12,995 nt of DNA from positions 1-12,995 of the forward strand of contig JAISHN010000077.1 in assembly GCA_031262635.1 (NCBI GenBank). Reading direction: 5' to 3'. Source of the DNA: Holosporaceae bacterium. GTDB lineage: Bacteria > Pseudomonadota > Alphaproteobacteria > UBA3830. The notes below the pieces were generated by a model. The model did not search any database and was not told the origin of the DNA. It saw only the letters and a list, made by a program, of their open reading frames with translations. This document shows positions 6,696-12,995 of this stretch, piece after piece; the first letter of the stretch is position 1; each line of letters starts with the position of its first letter. The position numbers and the translations under genes were made by a program.

Positions 6696-6700
6696 GGAGG
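6696..6700 (+). promoter_or_regulatory. Strong Shine-Dalgarno that fixes the fabG TTG start
   Basis: GGAGG at 6696-6700 lies 5 nt before the TTG at 6706. With no ATG or GTG at the correct distance, this site selects the TTG, and the resulting N-terminus (MFDLTGKVALVTG) is exactly where FabG proteins begin. Confidence 0.8.
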
Positions 6701-6705
6701 TAGTT

Positions 6706-7443
6706 TTGTTTGATTTAACCGGAAAAGTCGCGCTCGTTACGGGAGCAAGCGGAGCTATCGGCGGAGCTATCGCTCGCGTTTTTCATAAAATGGGAGCGAC
6801 GTTGGCAGCGTCGGCGACTAGGGTCGAAAATTTAAAACAGTTGGCCGACGAATTATCTGAAAGAGTTCATATTTTTGAATGCGACTTAAGCTCGTCGGAG
6901 GCCGTCGACAATTTGGTTCCAGACGTTGAAAGCGCGTGCGGTCGGGTAGATATTTTAGTGAACAACGCCGGCATAACGAAGGACAATTTGCTTATGAGAA
7001 TGTCCGACGCGGACTGGCAAAGCGTTCTGACCGTCAATCTCGAAGCTCCGTTCAAATTAATGCGAGCCGTTTCTAAGAGAATGATAAAAGAAAGATGGGG
7101 ACGGATAATCAATATCTCTTCAATCGTCGGAGCCGTTGGAAATCCTGGGCAGACAAACTACGCCGCGTCAAAATCCGGCTTGTTTGGGCTTTCAAAATCC
7201 GCCGCGGCCGAGTTAGCGGCAAGAAACGTCACCGTAAACTGCGTGGCGCCCGGATTTATCGAATCTCCAATGGTTGAAAGAATTCCAGAAGCTCACAAGG
7301 AGTATCTAAAAAAAAGCATCCCTATGTCCAGAGTCGGCAAGCCTGAAGAAGTCGCGGCCGCCGTTGGATTTTTGGCCAGCGAAGAAGCGTCGTATATCAC
7401 CGGACACACGCTGCACGTCAACGGCGGCATGGCTATGATATGA
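6706..7443 (+). CDS. fabG: 3-oxoacyl-[ACP] reductase
   Basis: FabG performs the NADPH-dependent reduction of 3-ketoacyl-ACP in type II fatty-acid synthesis. The 245 residues are a standard short-chain dehydrogenase: cofactor glycine motif TGASGAIGG (12-20), NNAG (86-89), Asn111, and the catalytic Ser139, Tyr152 and Lys156 (NYAASK). The C-terminal GHTLHVNGGMAMI is typical of true FabG. The start is TTG. The glycine motif reads GASGAIG where GxxxGIG is usual, a minor variant. The TGA overlaps the ATG of the next gene, a phosphopantetheinyl transferase, which suggests coupled expression of carrier-protein reduction and carrier-protein activation. acpP and fabF, frequent neighbours of fabG, are not in the window. 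Confidence 0.95.
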   Translation: MFDLTGKVALVTGASGAIGGAIARVFHKMGATLAASATRVENLKQLADELSERVHIFECDLSSSEAVDNLVPDVESACGRVDILVNNAGITKDNLLMRMSDADWQSVLTVNLEAPFKLMRAVSKRMIKERWGRIINISSIVGAVGNPGQTNYAASKSGLFGLSKSAAAELAARNVTVNCVAPGFIESPMVERIPEAHKEYLKKSIPMSRVGKPEEVAAAVGFLASEEASYITGHTLHVNGGMAMI

Positions 7444-8204
7444 CAAAATTATCGCGCAAGTATCTTCTAACTCTCGAGAAAAACTGCCTAGATTTTAGCT
7501 CCGCAGACGTTAGGGTAAAACAACTGTCTTTTTACTGCGATGGGAAAGAAGAAAAGTGCGCTCTAGCGGTCGCGAGCCTAAAGGAATTTTGCGTCGACGA
7601 CTCGCGAGATCAATTGTCCGATATCGAATTGAAAAAACTGTCTTCCCTAAGTTCTGAAATAAGAAAGAAAGAATACGCCTTAGGAAGAATAACCACTAAA
7701 AAAGCTCTTAACTTGTTAGCCGGCGGCGATCTAAAATTTCAAGAAATAAGCGTGACAAACGAAAAATCCGGTCGACCGATCATTGAAAATTTTGATTATT
7801 CAACGTCAATTACGCATACGAATGAAACCGTTGCGAGTCTCGTTTTTAAAAAAGAGTTTTCCTTCGGGATAGATATTGAAAAACTAAGGCCAAAATCGAT
7901 TGAAGCTCTAAAATCCGCGACTTTTGATAAAGAACGCGTTTCGAGCGACTTAACAAGCTTAACCGCGGCGTGGACTCTAAAAGAGTCCTTAAGTAAAGCC
8001 TTAAACTGCGGTTTTAGTCGACCGTTTGAAGAATTCGAGCTATCTCAGTTTAATCAGAAAGAGGATTCTTTTCTTTGCTCTTATGCCAAACATAGAAAAT
8101 TTAAAGGAGTCGCTAAAAATTGCGGCGAAAATTTCTGCGCTATAGCTTATCCAGCTCATATAAATTTTAATGAAAGTCAAATTAATTTCCTTGAATCCGC
8201 ATAA
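7440..8204 (+). CDS. 4'-phosphopantetheinyl transferase, Sfp/EntD type
   Basis: The 254-residue protein shows the motif order of the Sfp-type PPTase superfamily: RKKEYALGRITTKKAL (75-90), SGRPII (110-115), SITHTNETVA (123-132), FGIDIE with the metal-binding Asp145 and Glu147, and AWTLKESLSKAL (177-188), which contains the W-x-x-KE-S-x-x-K signature. Enzymes of this family move phosphopantetheine from CoA to a serine of carrier proteins. It is longer than AcpS (about 120-130 residues) because Sfp types are a pseudo-dimer in one chain. The ATG overlaps the fabG stop (ATGA), so the likely client is the fatty-acid ACP; no polyketide or peptide synthetase is nearby. The N-terminal about 50 residues are less conserved. 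Confidence 0.88.
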   Translation: MTKLSRKYLLTLEKNCLDFSSADVRVKQLSFYCDGKEEKCALAVASLKEFCVDDSRDQLSDIELKKLSSLSSEIRKKEYALGRITTKKALNLLAGGDLKFQEISVTNEKSGRPIIENFDYSTSITHTNETVASLVFKKEFSFGIDIEKLRPKSIEALKSATFDKERVSSDLTSLTAAWTLKESLSKALNCGFSRPFEEFELSQFNQKEDSFLCSYAKHRKFKGVAKNCGENFCAIAYPAHINFNESQINFLESA

Positions 8205-8245
8205 TTTTTATTGTATTTTAAACCTATTTAGGCGGCGAGATATCG

Positions 8246-9517
8246 GTGAAGTTAAAAGTCTACGGAAATCAAAAAGTTAATGGCGTAGTTCCTATCTCTG
8301 GCGCCAAAAATTCAGCTCTGCCGTTGCTTGCGGCCTCGATCCTCTCGGTCAATGGATTAAAGCTGACAAACGTTCCTCTTCTTGCGGATATTGAGACGAC
8401 GTTGAGCTTGCTTGAGAGTCTAGGCGTAGCTTACAGAGTTGATCAAGAGTCGCTCTACGCGAATACCGTAGAATTGAAAACAGGCTCCATTTATAATTTT
8501 ACCGCGCCTTATGAAACCGTAAAGAAAATGCGCGCGTCTATTCTTGTTTTAGGACCGCTTTTGACGAGATTCGGCAGATGCAGAGTCTCTCTTCCAGGCG
8601 GTTGCTCTATCGGAGTAAGGCCGATCGATCTACACCTAAAAGGGCTTGAGGCTCTGGGCGCTAAAATTGAGCTGAAGGACGGATACGTTCACGCCGTCGC
8701 TCCAAAAGGTCTCAAAGGAGCGAATTTTGATTTTCCGATTGCAACCGTCACTGGAACGGAAAATATCATGATGGCGGCCGCGTTGGCGGACGGAACGACC
8801 GTGTTAAGAAACGCCGCGAGAGAACCGGAAATTGTCGATTTGGCGAACTGTCTAAACGCCATGGGAGCTAAGATTTCAGGTCAGGGAACTAGCGTCGTCA
8901 TGATAAAAGGCGTTTCAAGTCTCCGCAATACGACGGAATATCGCGTTATGCCGGATCGTATTGAGGCGGGAACTTACGCTATAGCCGCGGGAATTACTAA
9001 AGGACGCGTCGATCTCATCGGAGGAAATTTTAGAGAACTATTGCCTACGTTTATTGAAAAAATGGAGCGCATAGGTCTTGAATTTTCTGATATTGAAAAT
9101 GGATTGCGAGCGGAATCTTCTGGAGAAATCGCTCCTGTAGACGTTAGCTCGGATCCGTACCCTGGTTTCCCAACCGACTTGCAAGCGCAGACTACGGCTT
9201 TGCTTTGTCTAGCCGACGGAGAATCTACCGTAACCGAAAATATTTATGAAAATAGATTTATGCATGCCGCCGAATTAATGAGAATGGGAGCGAACATAAC
9301 GATTTCAGGAGATAAAGCTTGCGTAAAAGGAGTGGAGCAATTAACTGGCGCTCCGATGATGGCGACGGATTTAAGAGCGTCTTTTTCTTTAATTTTAGCC
9401 GCGCTTGCGGCCAAAGGCGATTCTGTTGTAGATAGAATATACCATTTGGATCGCGGTTATTGTTGTGTGAAAGAAAAATTAGCGAGTTGCGGCGTTACGG
9501 TGGATAGAATTAGTTGA
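8246..9517 (+). CDS. murA: UDP-N-acetylglucosamine 1-carboxyvinyltransferase
   Basis: MurA catalyses the first committed step of peptidoglycan synthesis, adding enolpyruvate from PEP to UDP-GlcNAc. The 423-residue protein has SGAKN with Lys21 and Asn22, RASILVLGPLL, and the loop LPGGCSIGVRPIDLH carrying the catalytic Cys120 (the fosfomycin target; the resistance-associated Asp variant is absent). It also has PGFPTDLQAQ with the catalytic Asp, and RASFSLILAALAA near the C-terminus. The start is GTG; the next residues, KLKVYGNQKVNG, line up with the usual N-terminus. A purine-rich AGGCGGCGAG sits upstream at a rather long distance. trxA follows 8 nt after the stop. An intact murA implies the organism makes, or recently made, cell-wall precursors. 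Confidence 0.96.
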   Translation: MKLKVYGNQKVNGVVPISGAKNSALPLLAASILSVNGLKLTNVPLLADIETTLSLLESLGVAYRVDQESLYANTVELKTGSIYNFTAPYETVKKMRASILVLGPLLTRFGRCRVSLPGGCSIGVRPIDLHLKGLEALGAKIELKDGYVHAVAPKGLKGANFDFPIATVTGTENIMMAAALADGTTVLRNAAREPEIVDLANCLNAMGAKISGQGTSVVMIKGVSSLRNTTEYRVMPDRIEAGTYAIAAGITKGRVDLIGGNFRELLPTFIEKMERIGLEFSDIENGLRAESSGEIAPVDVSSDPYPGFPTDLQAQTTALLCLADGESTVTENIYENRFMHAAELMRMGANITISGDKACVKGVEQLTGAPMMATDLRASFSLILAALAAKGDSVVDRIYHLDRGYCCVKEKLASCGVTVDRIS

Positions 9518-9525
9518 GGTGGCGT

Positions 9526-9834
9526 ATGAAACTAACAAATGAGACTAACTTTAGCAAAGACGTTTTAAGCAAAGACTTTGTCGTCGTAGATTTTTACGCC
9601 GATTGGTGCGGACCCTGCAGAGTAATATCTCCGTTTTTAGAAGAAATTCAATCGGAAAAAAACGTTGAAGTAGTTAAAGTAAATATCGACGAAAGTCCAA
9701 ATTTAGCGTCTCAATATAATGTAATGAGCATACCGACGTTGATTATTTTCAAAAAAGGAGAGAAAATGTCTACGAACGTCGGAGCAGCGTCGAAAGCTCG
9801 TCTTATCGATTGGATAGAGTCTTATCGCTCGTAG
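9526..9834 (+). CDS. trxA: Thioredoxin
   Basis: This is a 102-residue cytoplasmic thioredoxin that donates electrons to ribonucleotide reductase, methionine sulfoxide reductase and other disulfides. The active site WCGPC is at 27-31, the buried Asp at 22 (VVDFYADWCGPC), and the cis-proline is Pro70 in SIPTLIIFKKGE. I choose the ATG at 9526 over the in-frame TTG at 9514 because GAGGTGG (9516-9522) is correctly spaced for it and MKLTNETNF is a usual thioredoxin beginning. The gene follows murA by 8 nt and ends 2 nt before a parS site. Proximity of trxA and add genes is seen near the origin in many alphaproteobacteria, which fits. Confidence 0.95.
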   Translation: MKLTNETNFSKDVLSKDFVVVDFYADWCGPCRVISPFLEEIQSEKNVEVVKVNIDESPNLASQYNVMSIPTLIIFKKGEKMSTNVGAASKARLIDWIESYRS

Positions 9835-9836
9835 AA

Positions 9837-9852
9837 TGTTTCACGTGGAACA
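9837..9852 (+). promoter_or_regulatory. parS site 1 (ParB-binding centromere site)
   Basis: The 16 bp TGTTTCACGTGGAACA match, on the opposite strand, the bacterial chromosomal parS consensus TGTTnCACGTGAAACA at every defined position. ParB binds this site, spreads and, with ParA, moves the origin region during segregation. It begins 2 nt after the trxA stop codon. It is the exact reverse complement of site 2 at 10196-10211. parA and parB are not in the window. Confidence 0.92.
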
Positions 9853-9983
9853 ATTCTTAGGGCGAGGCGAACAAATTAAAGATTAAATAACTATAATTTA
9901 AAAAGAAAATTATATGTTTTAGTATATTAAATTTAAGAAACTTAGTGTTATTGGCAAATCGGTATTGTAGAGGGGCGACTTTG

Positions 9984-10094
9984 ATATATACGTCATTGCG
10001 AGGAGAGCGTAGCTCGACGCGGCAATCCAGTGTTTTATTTTTGGTTTTTTGCTAGATTGCTTCGTCGCTTCGCTTCTCGCAATGACGTATATAT
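9984..10094. repeat. Palindromic element between the two parS sites
   Basis: A 111-bp element has perfect 19-bp inverted ends, ATATATACGTCATTGCGAG at 9984-10002 and its complement at 10076-10094. The core (9991-10087, 97 bp) is the same family as the glyS copy at 3033-3136, in reverse orientation. The TATATA steps on both sides could be a target duplication or part of the element. Read on the minus strand it encodes the same VIARSEATKQSS peptide as in glyS, within an 80-codon open frame that I regard as non-genic. The RNA would fold into a long hairpin that could separate trxA from addB transcription. The rest of the gap (9857-9983 and 10095-10189) is AT-rich with no recognisable gene. Confidence 0.9.
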
Positions 10095-10189
10095 AAGGGC
10101 ATGAAAAACACGATATCTTTGTGAAGTGGTTTTTGTATGATGAATGATGGCAAACATACAAGCAAATACACTGGGCGCATATTTATCAG

Positions 10190-10195
10190 TATAAT
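10190..10195 (+). promoter_or_regulatory. Possible addB -10 box abutting parS site 2
   Basis: A perfect TATAAT directly precedes parS site 2 with no gap. No convincing -35 box is visible. If used, transcription would start inside the parS site, about 25-30 nt before the addB start, so ParB binding would compete with RNA polymerase. Confidence 0.35.
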
Positions 10196-10211
10196 TGTTC
10201 CACGTGAAACA
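10196..10211 (+). promoter_or_regulatory. parS site 2 (ParB-binding centromere site)
   Basis: TGTTCCACGTGAAACA matches the parS consensus TGTTnCACGTGAAACA exactly. It is 359 bp from site 1 and in the opposite orientation; the identity between the two extends outward to 19 bp (AATTGTTCCACGTGAAACA). It lies just upstream of the addB ribosome binding site. Confidence 0.94.
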
Positions 10212-10227
10212 ATAGTAAGGAAGGAGT

Positions 10228-12666
10228 ATGATGTACCCTATCTCTCCTTCAGATAATTTTCTAGAAAAAGTCGCAGAAATAGTTCAGGCGCACAATAAAG
10301 AGCATAAAAAATGCATTGTTTTAATCCCTAATAAAAGAAGCTGCCGCGAATTACAAAAAATTTTACCAAAAAAAGTCGCTTTTTCTTCTAAATTAATCCC
10401 TATTTCCGATCTTTTTTCGTTTGAAGACATAACGTTGTCGCTCATGGCTCTTTTAAAAGAAAAGAAGGCGAACGTCCCTTTAAATACCTTATACGAACTT
10501 GCGGAAAGTTTATGTTCTTTAGTGGAAGAGTTGACTCTTAATAATGTTAATTTAGAGCAATTGAACTCAAGAGTTCCCGAGAACTTGCAAAAATATTGGA
10601 GTCATACAATCGCAATAATAAGTCTTGCGATGGAAGATTCTGAGATTAAAGAAAAAGTCAACGCAGTTCGGGAAAAGTTAGAGCTTTTTCTTAAAACGCG
10701 CGACAATATTATTGTAGTCGGCGTTAGAGAGGTCAATTACTACGCCAAACAGATTATAAAAAAAGCTGAAGAAAGCGGCGTAGTTATAGTCGACGATTTA
10801 GAATATGAGAATCCAAAATCCAAAAATAATGTTGAGTTTTTAGAGTTCAATTCAATTTTTGAGGAAGGTTTCGGCATTGCGGTCGCGGTTGAAAAAGCCG
10901 TAGCCGAAGGCCAAAGCGTTTTAGTCGTTTCATTAGATCAAAGTCTTACGGACGTCATAAAATCCGAGTTGAAGCGTTGGAATATATTTGCCGACGATTC
11001 TAGAGGGACGCTTTTTTCAAAAACTCCGGAGGGAATTTTAGTTTCATTAATCGCGGACATGATGGAACGTCAATACGATATCGTTTCCGTCGTTAAAGTC
11101 ATAAAAATGAGTCCGATATTTTTAAACGCGGCCTTAAAACTGGAGCTTTTTTTCAGACAAAAGCAATTTATGCCTCAAAATTTTTGGACGGCGTTTAATT
11201 TGTATCCTGAAAAGAACGCAGATCAGGATTTTTCGGCTTTTATTGAAAAATTACGCGCGATTTCGCTAAATTCCAATGGAATGAAGTCATTTTCCGAATG
11301 GTTCGACATATGCCTCGAATTAGCGTCTGTAATTAATCCCGAGGGCCTCGATAAACTTAATGAAATTCTATCGGCTTTTTCAGAGGGTTCGTTTTTATCG
11401 CTGAAAATTTCTTTGAATGAATTCAAGGTCTTTTTGCAAAATCGCGTTCTTTCGCAGCCAATAAGAACCGCGACGGGATATACTCCGAACGTCTTAATTC
11501 TCGGAGCGATTGAAGCTCAGCTTTTGGACGCGGATTTTATTGTTGTCGCCGGAGCTAACGAGGAGTCATGGGTAAAATCGTCGGATAAAAACGACTTTTG
11601 GATGACGAAGTCCATGATAAATTATTTTGGCATGCAATCCGCGGAAATGAAAAATAAGTTTCTTCAGGATATTTTTGCAAAACTGATTCGTAAAAAAAAC
11701 GTTCTAGTCACGCGATCTACGTTAGTCGAAGGAATCTGCCGACAAAAATATAGGTATTTTGAAAAGATCGCCGAAAGTTTGAAAGTTAAAAAGGCGGAAT
11801 GGCTTGAGAGAGAGCTGTTTAGTATCAAAAAAAATTGCAAGCAGGAGAGGAGAGGCGTTGAAAATCCTAATCCTCCCGCTAATCTGCGTCCGAAGAAATT
11901 TTCAGCGTCGAGTTTAAATTTGCTTATTAGAAATCCTTACGCGTTTTATGCGAAAGAGATTTTGAAGCTAAAGGAAATTGGACATATAAACGAGCCAAAA
12001 AACGTTTTCGGTAATTACGTTCACGAAGTTCTAGCGGAATTCGTAAAGCATTCGCGCAACCTAAAGGATTTAAAGAAACTGCGCGAGATCGCAAGCAAGA
12101 CGCTGAAAAACAAATGGCTTGATCCGTCCAATTTTGGCTTGCGTTTCTTTAGATTGGATAAAATTTGGTCTTTCGTCGTCGAACATATGAATGAAAAATG
12201 CTCGTCATACGCGGAGATTCGCGGAGACATTGATATACGGATAACTGAGAACTACGAGATAAAAATAAACTGTAGAGCCGATAGAATCGACGTTGACGAA
12301 TCCGGCGGCGTTTCAATCGTAGATTATAAAACTTACGCCGCGCCATCTGGAAAACAAGTAATGGAAGGGAAAGAAATACAACTGCCGATCGAGGCGATCA
12401 TAGCTGAAAGGGAAGGGTTCAGTCGGTTAAAAACTACGAACGTTACGGGACTTTATTATTGGGAATTAAGAGGAGCGGTTGAAAAAGGGAAAATTACGGG
12501 CATTGCCGCGGAACAAGTCGAGACGGCAAAAAAAAACGCTTTAAACGTCATAACGGAGCTAATTCAAAAATATAACGTTCTCGGGGAGCCTTATGCCGTC
12601 GGCGATTCTGACTTTAGGGATTACGAAAAACCATACAAGCATTTGGCTAGAGCGGTGGAGAATTGA
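10228..12666 (+). CDS. addB: Double-strand break repair protein AddB
   Basis: AddB is the second nuclease subunit of the AddAB helicase-nuclease, which resects double-strand ends for RecA. The N-terminal part (CIVLIPNKRSCRELQKIL, 29-46) is the helicase-like fold without a true Walker A, as in alphaproteobacterial AddB. The C-terminal RecB-type PD-(D/E)XK nuclease domain starts near residue 560 (SASSLNLLIRNPYAFYAKEIL) and has GNYVHE (His599), CRADRID (Asp685), VDYKT (Asp699, Lys701) and Gln718 in QLPIEA, so it looks catalytically complete. At 812 residues it is shorter than many alphaproteobacterial homologues (near 1000). The start may be the ATG at 10228 or 10231; AAGGAG (10221-10226) is better spaced for the second. 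addA does not follow in the remaining 329 bp. Confidence 0.9.
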   Translation: MMYPISPSDNFLEKVAEIVQAHNKEHKKCIVLIPNKRSCRELQKILPKKVAFSSKLIPISDLFSFEDITLSLMALLKEKKANVPLNTLYELAESLCSLVEELTLNNVNLEQLNSRVPENLQKYWSHTIAIISLAMEDSEIKEKVNAVREKLELFLKTRDNIIVVGVREVNYYAKQIIKKAEESGVVIVDDLEYENPKSKNNVEFLEFNSIFEEGFGIAVAVEKAVAEGQSVLVVSLDQSLTDVIKSELKRWNIFADDSRGTLFSKTPEGILVSLIADMMERQYDIVSVVKVIKMSPIFLNAALKLELFFRQKQFMPQNFWTAFNLYPEKNADQDFSAFIEKLRAISLNSNGMKSFSEWFDICLELASVINPEGLDKLNEILSAFSEGSFLSLKISLNEFKVFLQNRVLSQPIRTATGYTPNVLILGAIEAQLLDADFIVVAGANEESWVKSSDKNDFWMTKSMINYFGMQSAEMKNKFLQDIFAKLIRKKNVLVTRSTLVEGICRQKYRYFEKIAESLKVKKAEWLERELFSIKKNCKQERRGVENPNPPANLRPKKFSASSLNLLIRNPYAFYAKEILKLKEIGHINEPKNVFGNYVHEVLAEFVKHSRNLKDLKKLREIASKTLKNKWLDPSNFGLRFFRLDKIWSFVVEHMNEKCSSYAEIRGDIDIRITENYEIKINCRADRIDVDESGGVSIVDYKTYAAPSGKQVMEGKEIQLPIEAIIAEREGFSRLKTTNVTGLYYWELRGAVEKGKITGIAAEQVETAKKNALNVITELIQKYNVLGEPYAVGDSDFRDYEKPYKHLARAVEN

Positions 12667-12995
12667 AATACTGGCATTAAAATAAATGGTTATGTTTTTT
12701 TCTTTAAAGTTAACAATATACTAAAACTTATTGTATTTATAGAGATTTCACACTAGAATATTAACTTCAACTTTACAAATTTGCTCATCGAGTGTATCCT
12801 TATAGGAGGAGGGGTTTTACTATGGCCATGGCAGGAATACAAGATCTGTAATGTAACATTCAAGCCACGGCATTTACCATAATTTTACATTTATCATATC
12901 ATGGAAAATATTTCCAGTCAAGTGTGGCAATTTCATCTGCATGGAATGTCATTTTGAGATAACACCGTTGCTGTTTCGTGGAATGTTGGCCTGCG
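12667..12995. other. Downstream tail with no recognisable gene
   Basis: From the addB stop to the window edge I find no supportable gene. The first about 110 bp are very AT-rich. From about 12780 the texture changes: CG dinucleotides, abundant in the genes here, become scarce, and stop codons break most frames. A + strand frame from about 12901 to the edge reads KCGNFICMECHFEIT, with a CxxC that could be the start of a zinc-ribbon segment. The same region on the minus strand (about 12995-12900) is open for 32 codons ending DEIATLDWKYFP. Neither is recognised. It could be the edge of a decayed mobile element or a fragment of the next gene. Confidence 0.4.
12822..12851 (+). CDS. Nine-codon mini-ORF with a very strong ribosome binding site
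   Basis: AGGAGGAGGGG (12804-12814) lies 7 nt before an ATG that opens MAMAGIQDL and stops at TAA. It is the strongest Shine-Dalgarno match in the window, yet it leads into only nine codons. It may be a leader peptide, the frameshifted remnant of a longer gene, or chance. No downstream frame in the window continues it convincingly. Confidence 0.2.
   Translation: MAMAGIQDL

Noticed and set aside
9514..9525. TTG at 9514 as the trxA start
   Set aside because: It overlaps the murA stop and adds MRWR without a ribosome binding site; ATG 9526 has GAGGTGG correctly placed and a normal thioredoxin N-terminus.
9919..10161. Minus-strand open frame of 80 codons with VIARSEATKQSS
   Set aside because: It is a translation of the palindromic element and its flanks; this peptide is the usual artefact of that repeat family.
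12713..12734. Inverted repeat ACAATA/TATTGT after addB as a terminator
   Set aside because: A 6-bp all-AT-rich stem with a 10-nt loop and no T-run is too weak to call.

Overview
The window is an AT-rich stretch of what looks like an alphaproteobacterial chromosome. The evidence is the alphaproteobacterial-type AddB, two canonical parS sites beside trxA and addB (a gene set often close to the origin in this class), the divergent Pgk, GatC, and palindromic repeats of the kind common in Rickettsiales and Holosporales-like lineages. The family or genus cannot be fixed from this sequence. Every complete gene is on the + strand and packed closely. The only minus-strand gene is a fragment cut by the left edge.

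Layout: (1) 1-193, minus strand, the N-terminal part of an AAA_14/DUF4143-type ATPase. (2) 194-551, a non-coding region with three 35-bp palindromes at an exact 54-bp period, a very AT-rich segment, and a hairpin plus T-run that ends directly against the glyQ start codon. (3) 552-3657, glyQ and glyS, both subunits of the bacterial alpha2beta2 glycyl-tRNA synthetase. glyS carries two palindromic repeat elements that stay in frame and lengthen the protein by about 60 residues. (4) 3724-5176, pgk followed 4 nt later by a 60-residue Flp/Fap-type pilin. (5) 5262-6690, an alpha/beta-hydrolase carboxylesterase, gatC and greA. (6) 6706-8204, fabG (TTG start) overlapping by 4 nt an Sfp-type phosphopantetheinyl transferase. 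(7) 8246-9834, murA (GTG start) and trxA. (8) 9835-10227, a 393-bp gap holding two parS sites in inverted orientation, with another copy of the palindromic element between them. (9) 10228-12666, addB. (10) 12667-12995, a tail of different texture with no recognisable gene, where addA might have been expected.

Most genes are core housekeeping: aminoacyl-tRNA supply (glyQS, gatC), glycolysis (pgk), transcript-elongation rescue (greA), fatty-acid synthesis and carrier-protein activation (fabG and the PPTase), peptidoglycan synthesis (murA), redox (trxA) and recombinational repair (addB). Short gaps and overlaps (glyQ/glyS 8 nt, fabG/PPTase 4 nt, pgk/pilin 4 nt, murA/trxA 8 nt) indicate polycistronic units.

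The points most worth following are the parS pair flanking a mobile palindrome and touching the addB promoter, the in-frame palindromic elements in glyS, and the three-palindrome array upstream of the divergent ATPase gene. I saw no clear defence system, prophage, CRISPR array or complete insertion sequence.
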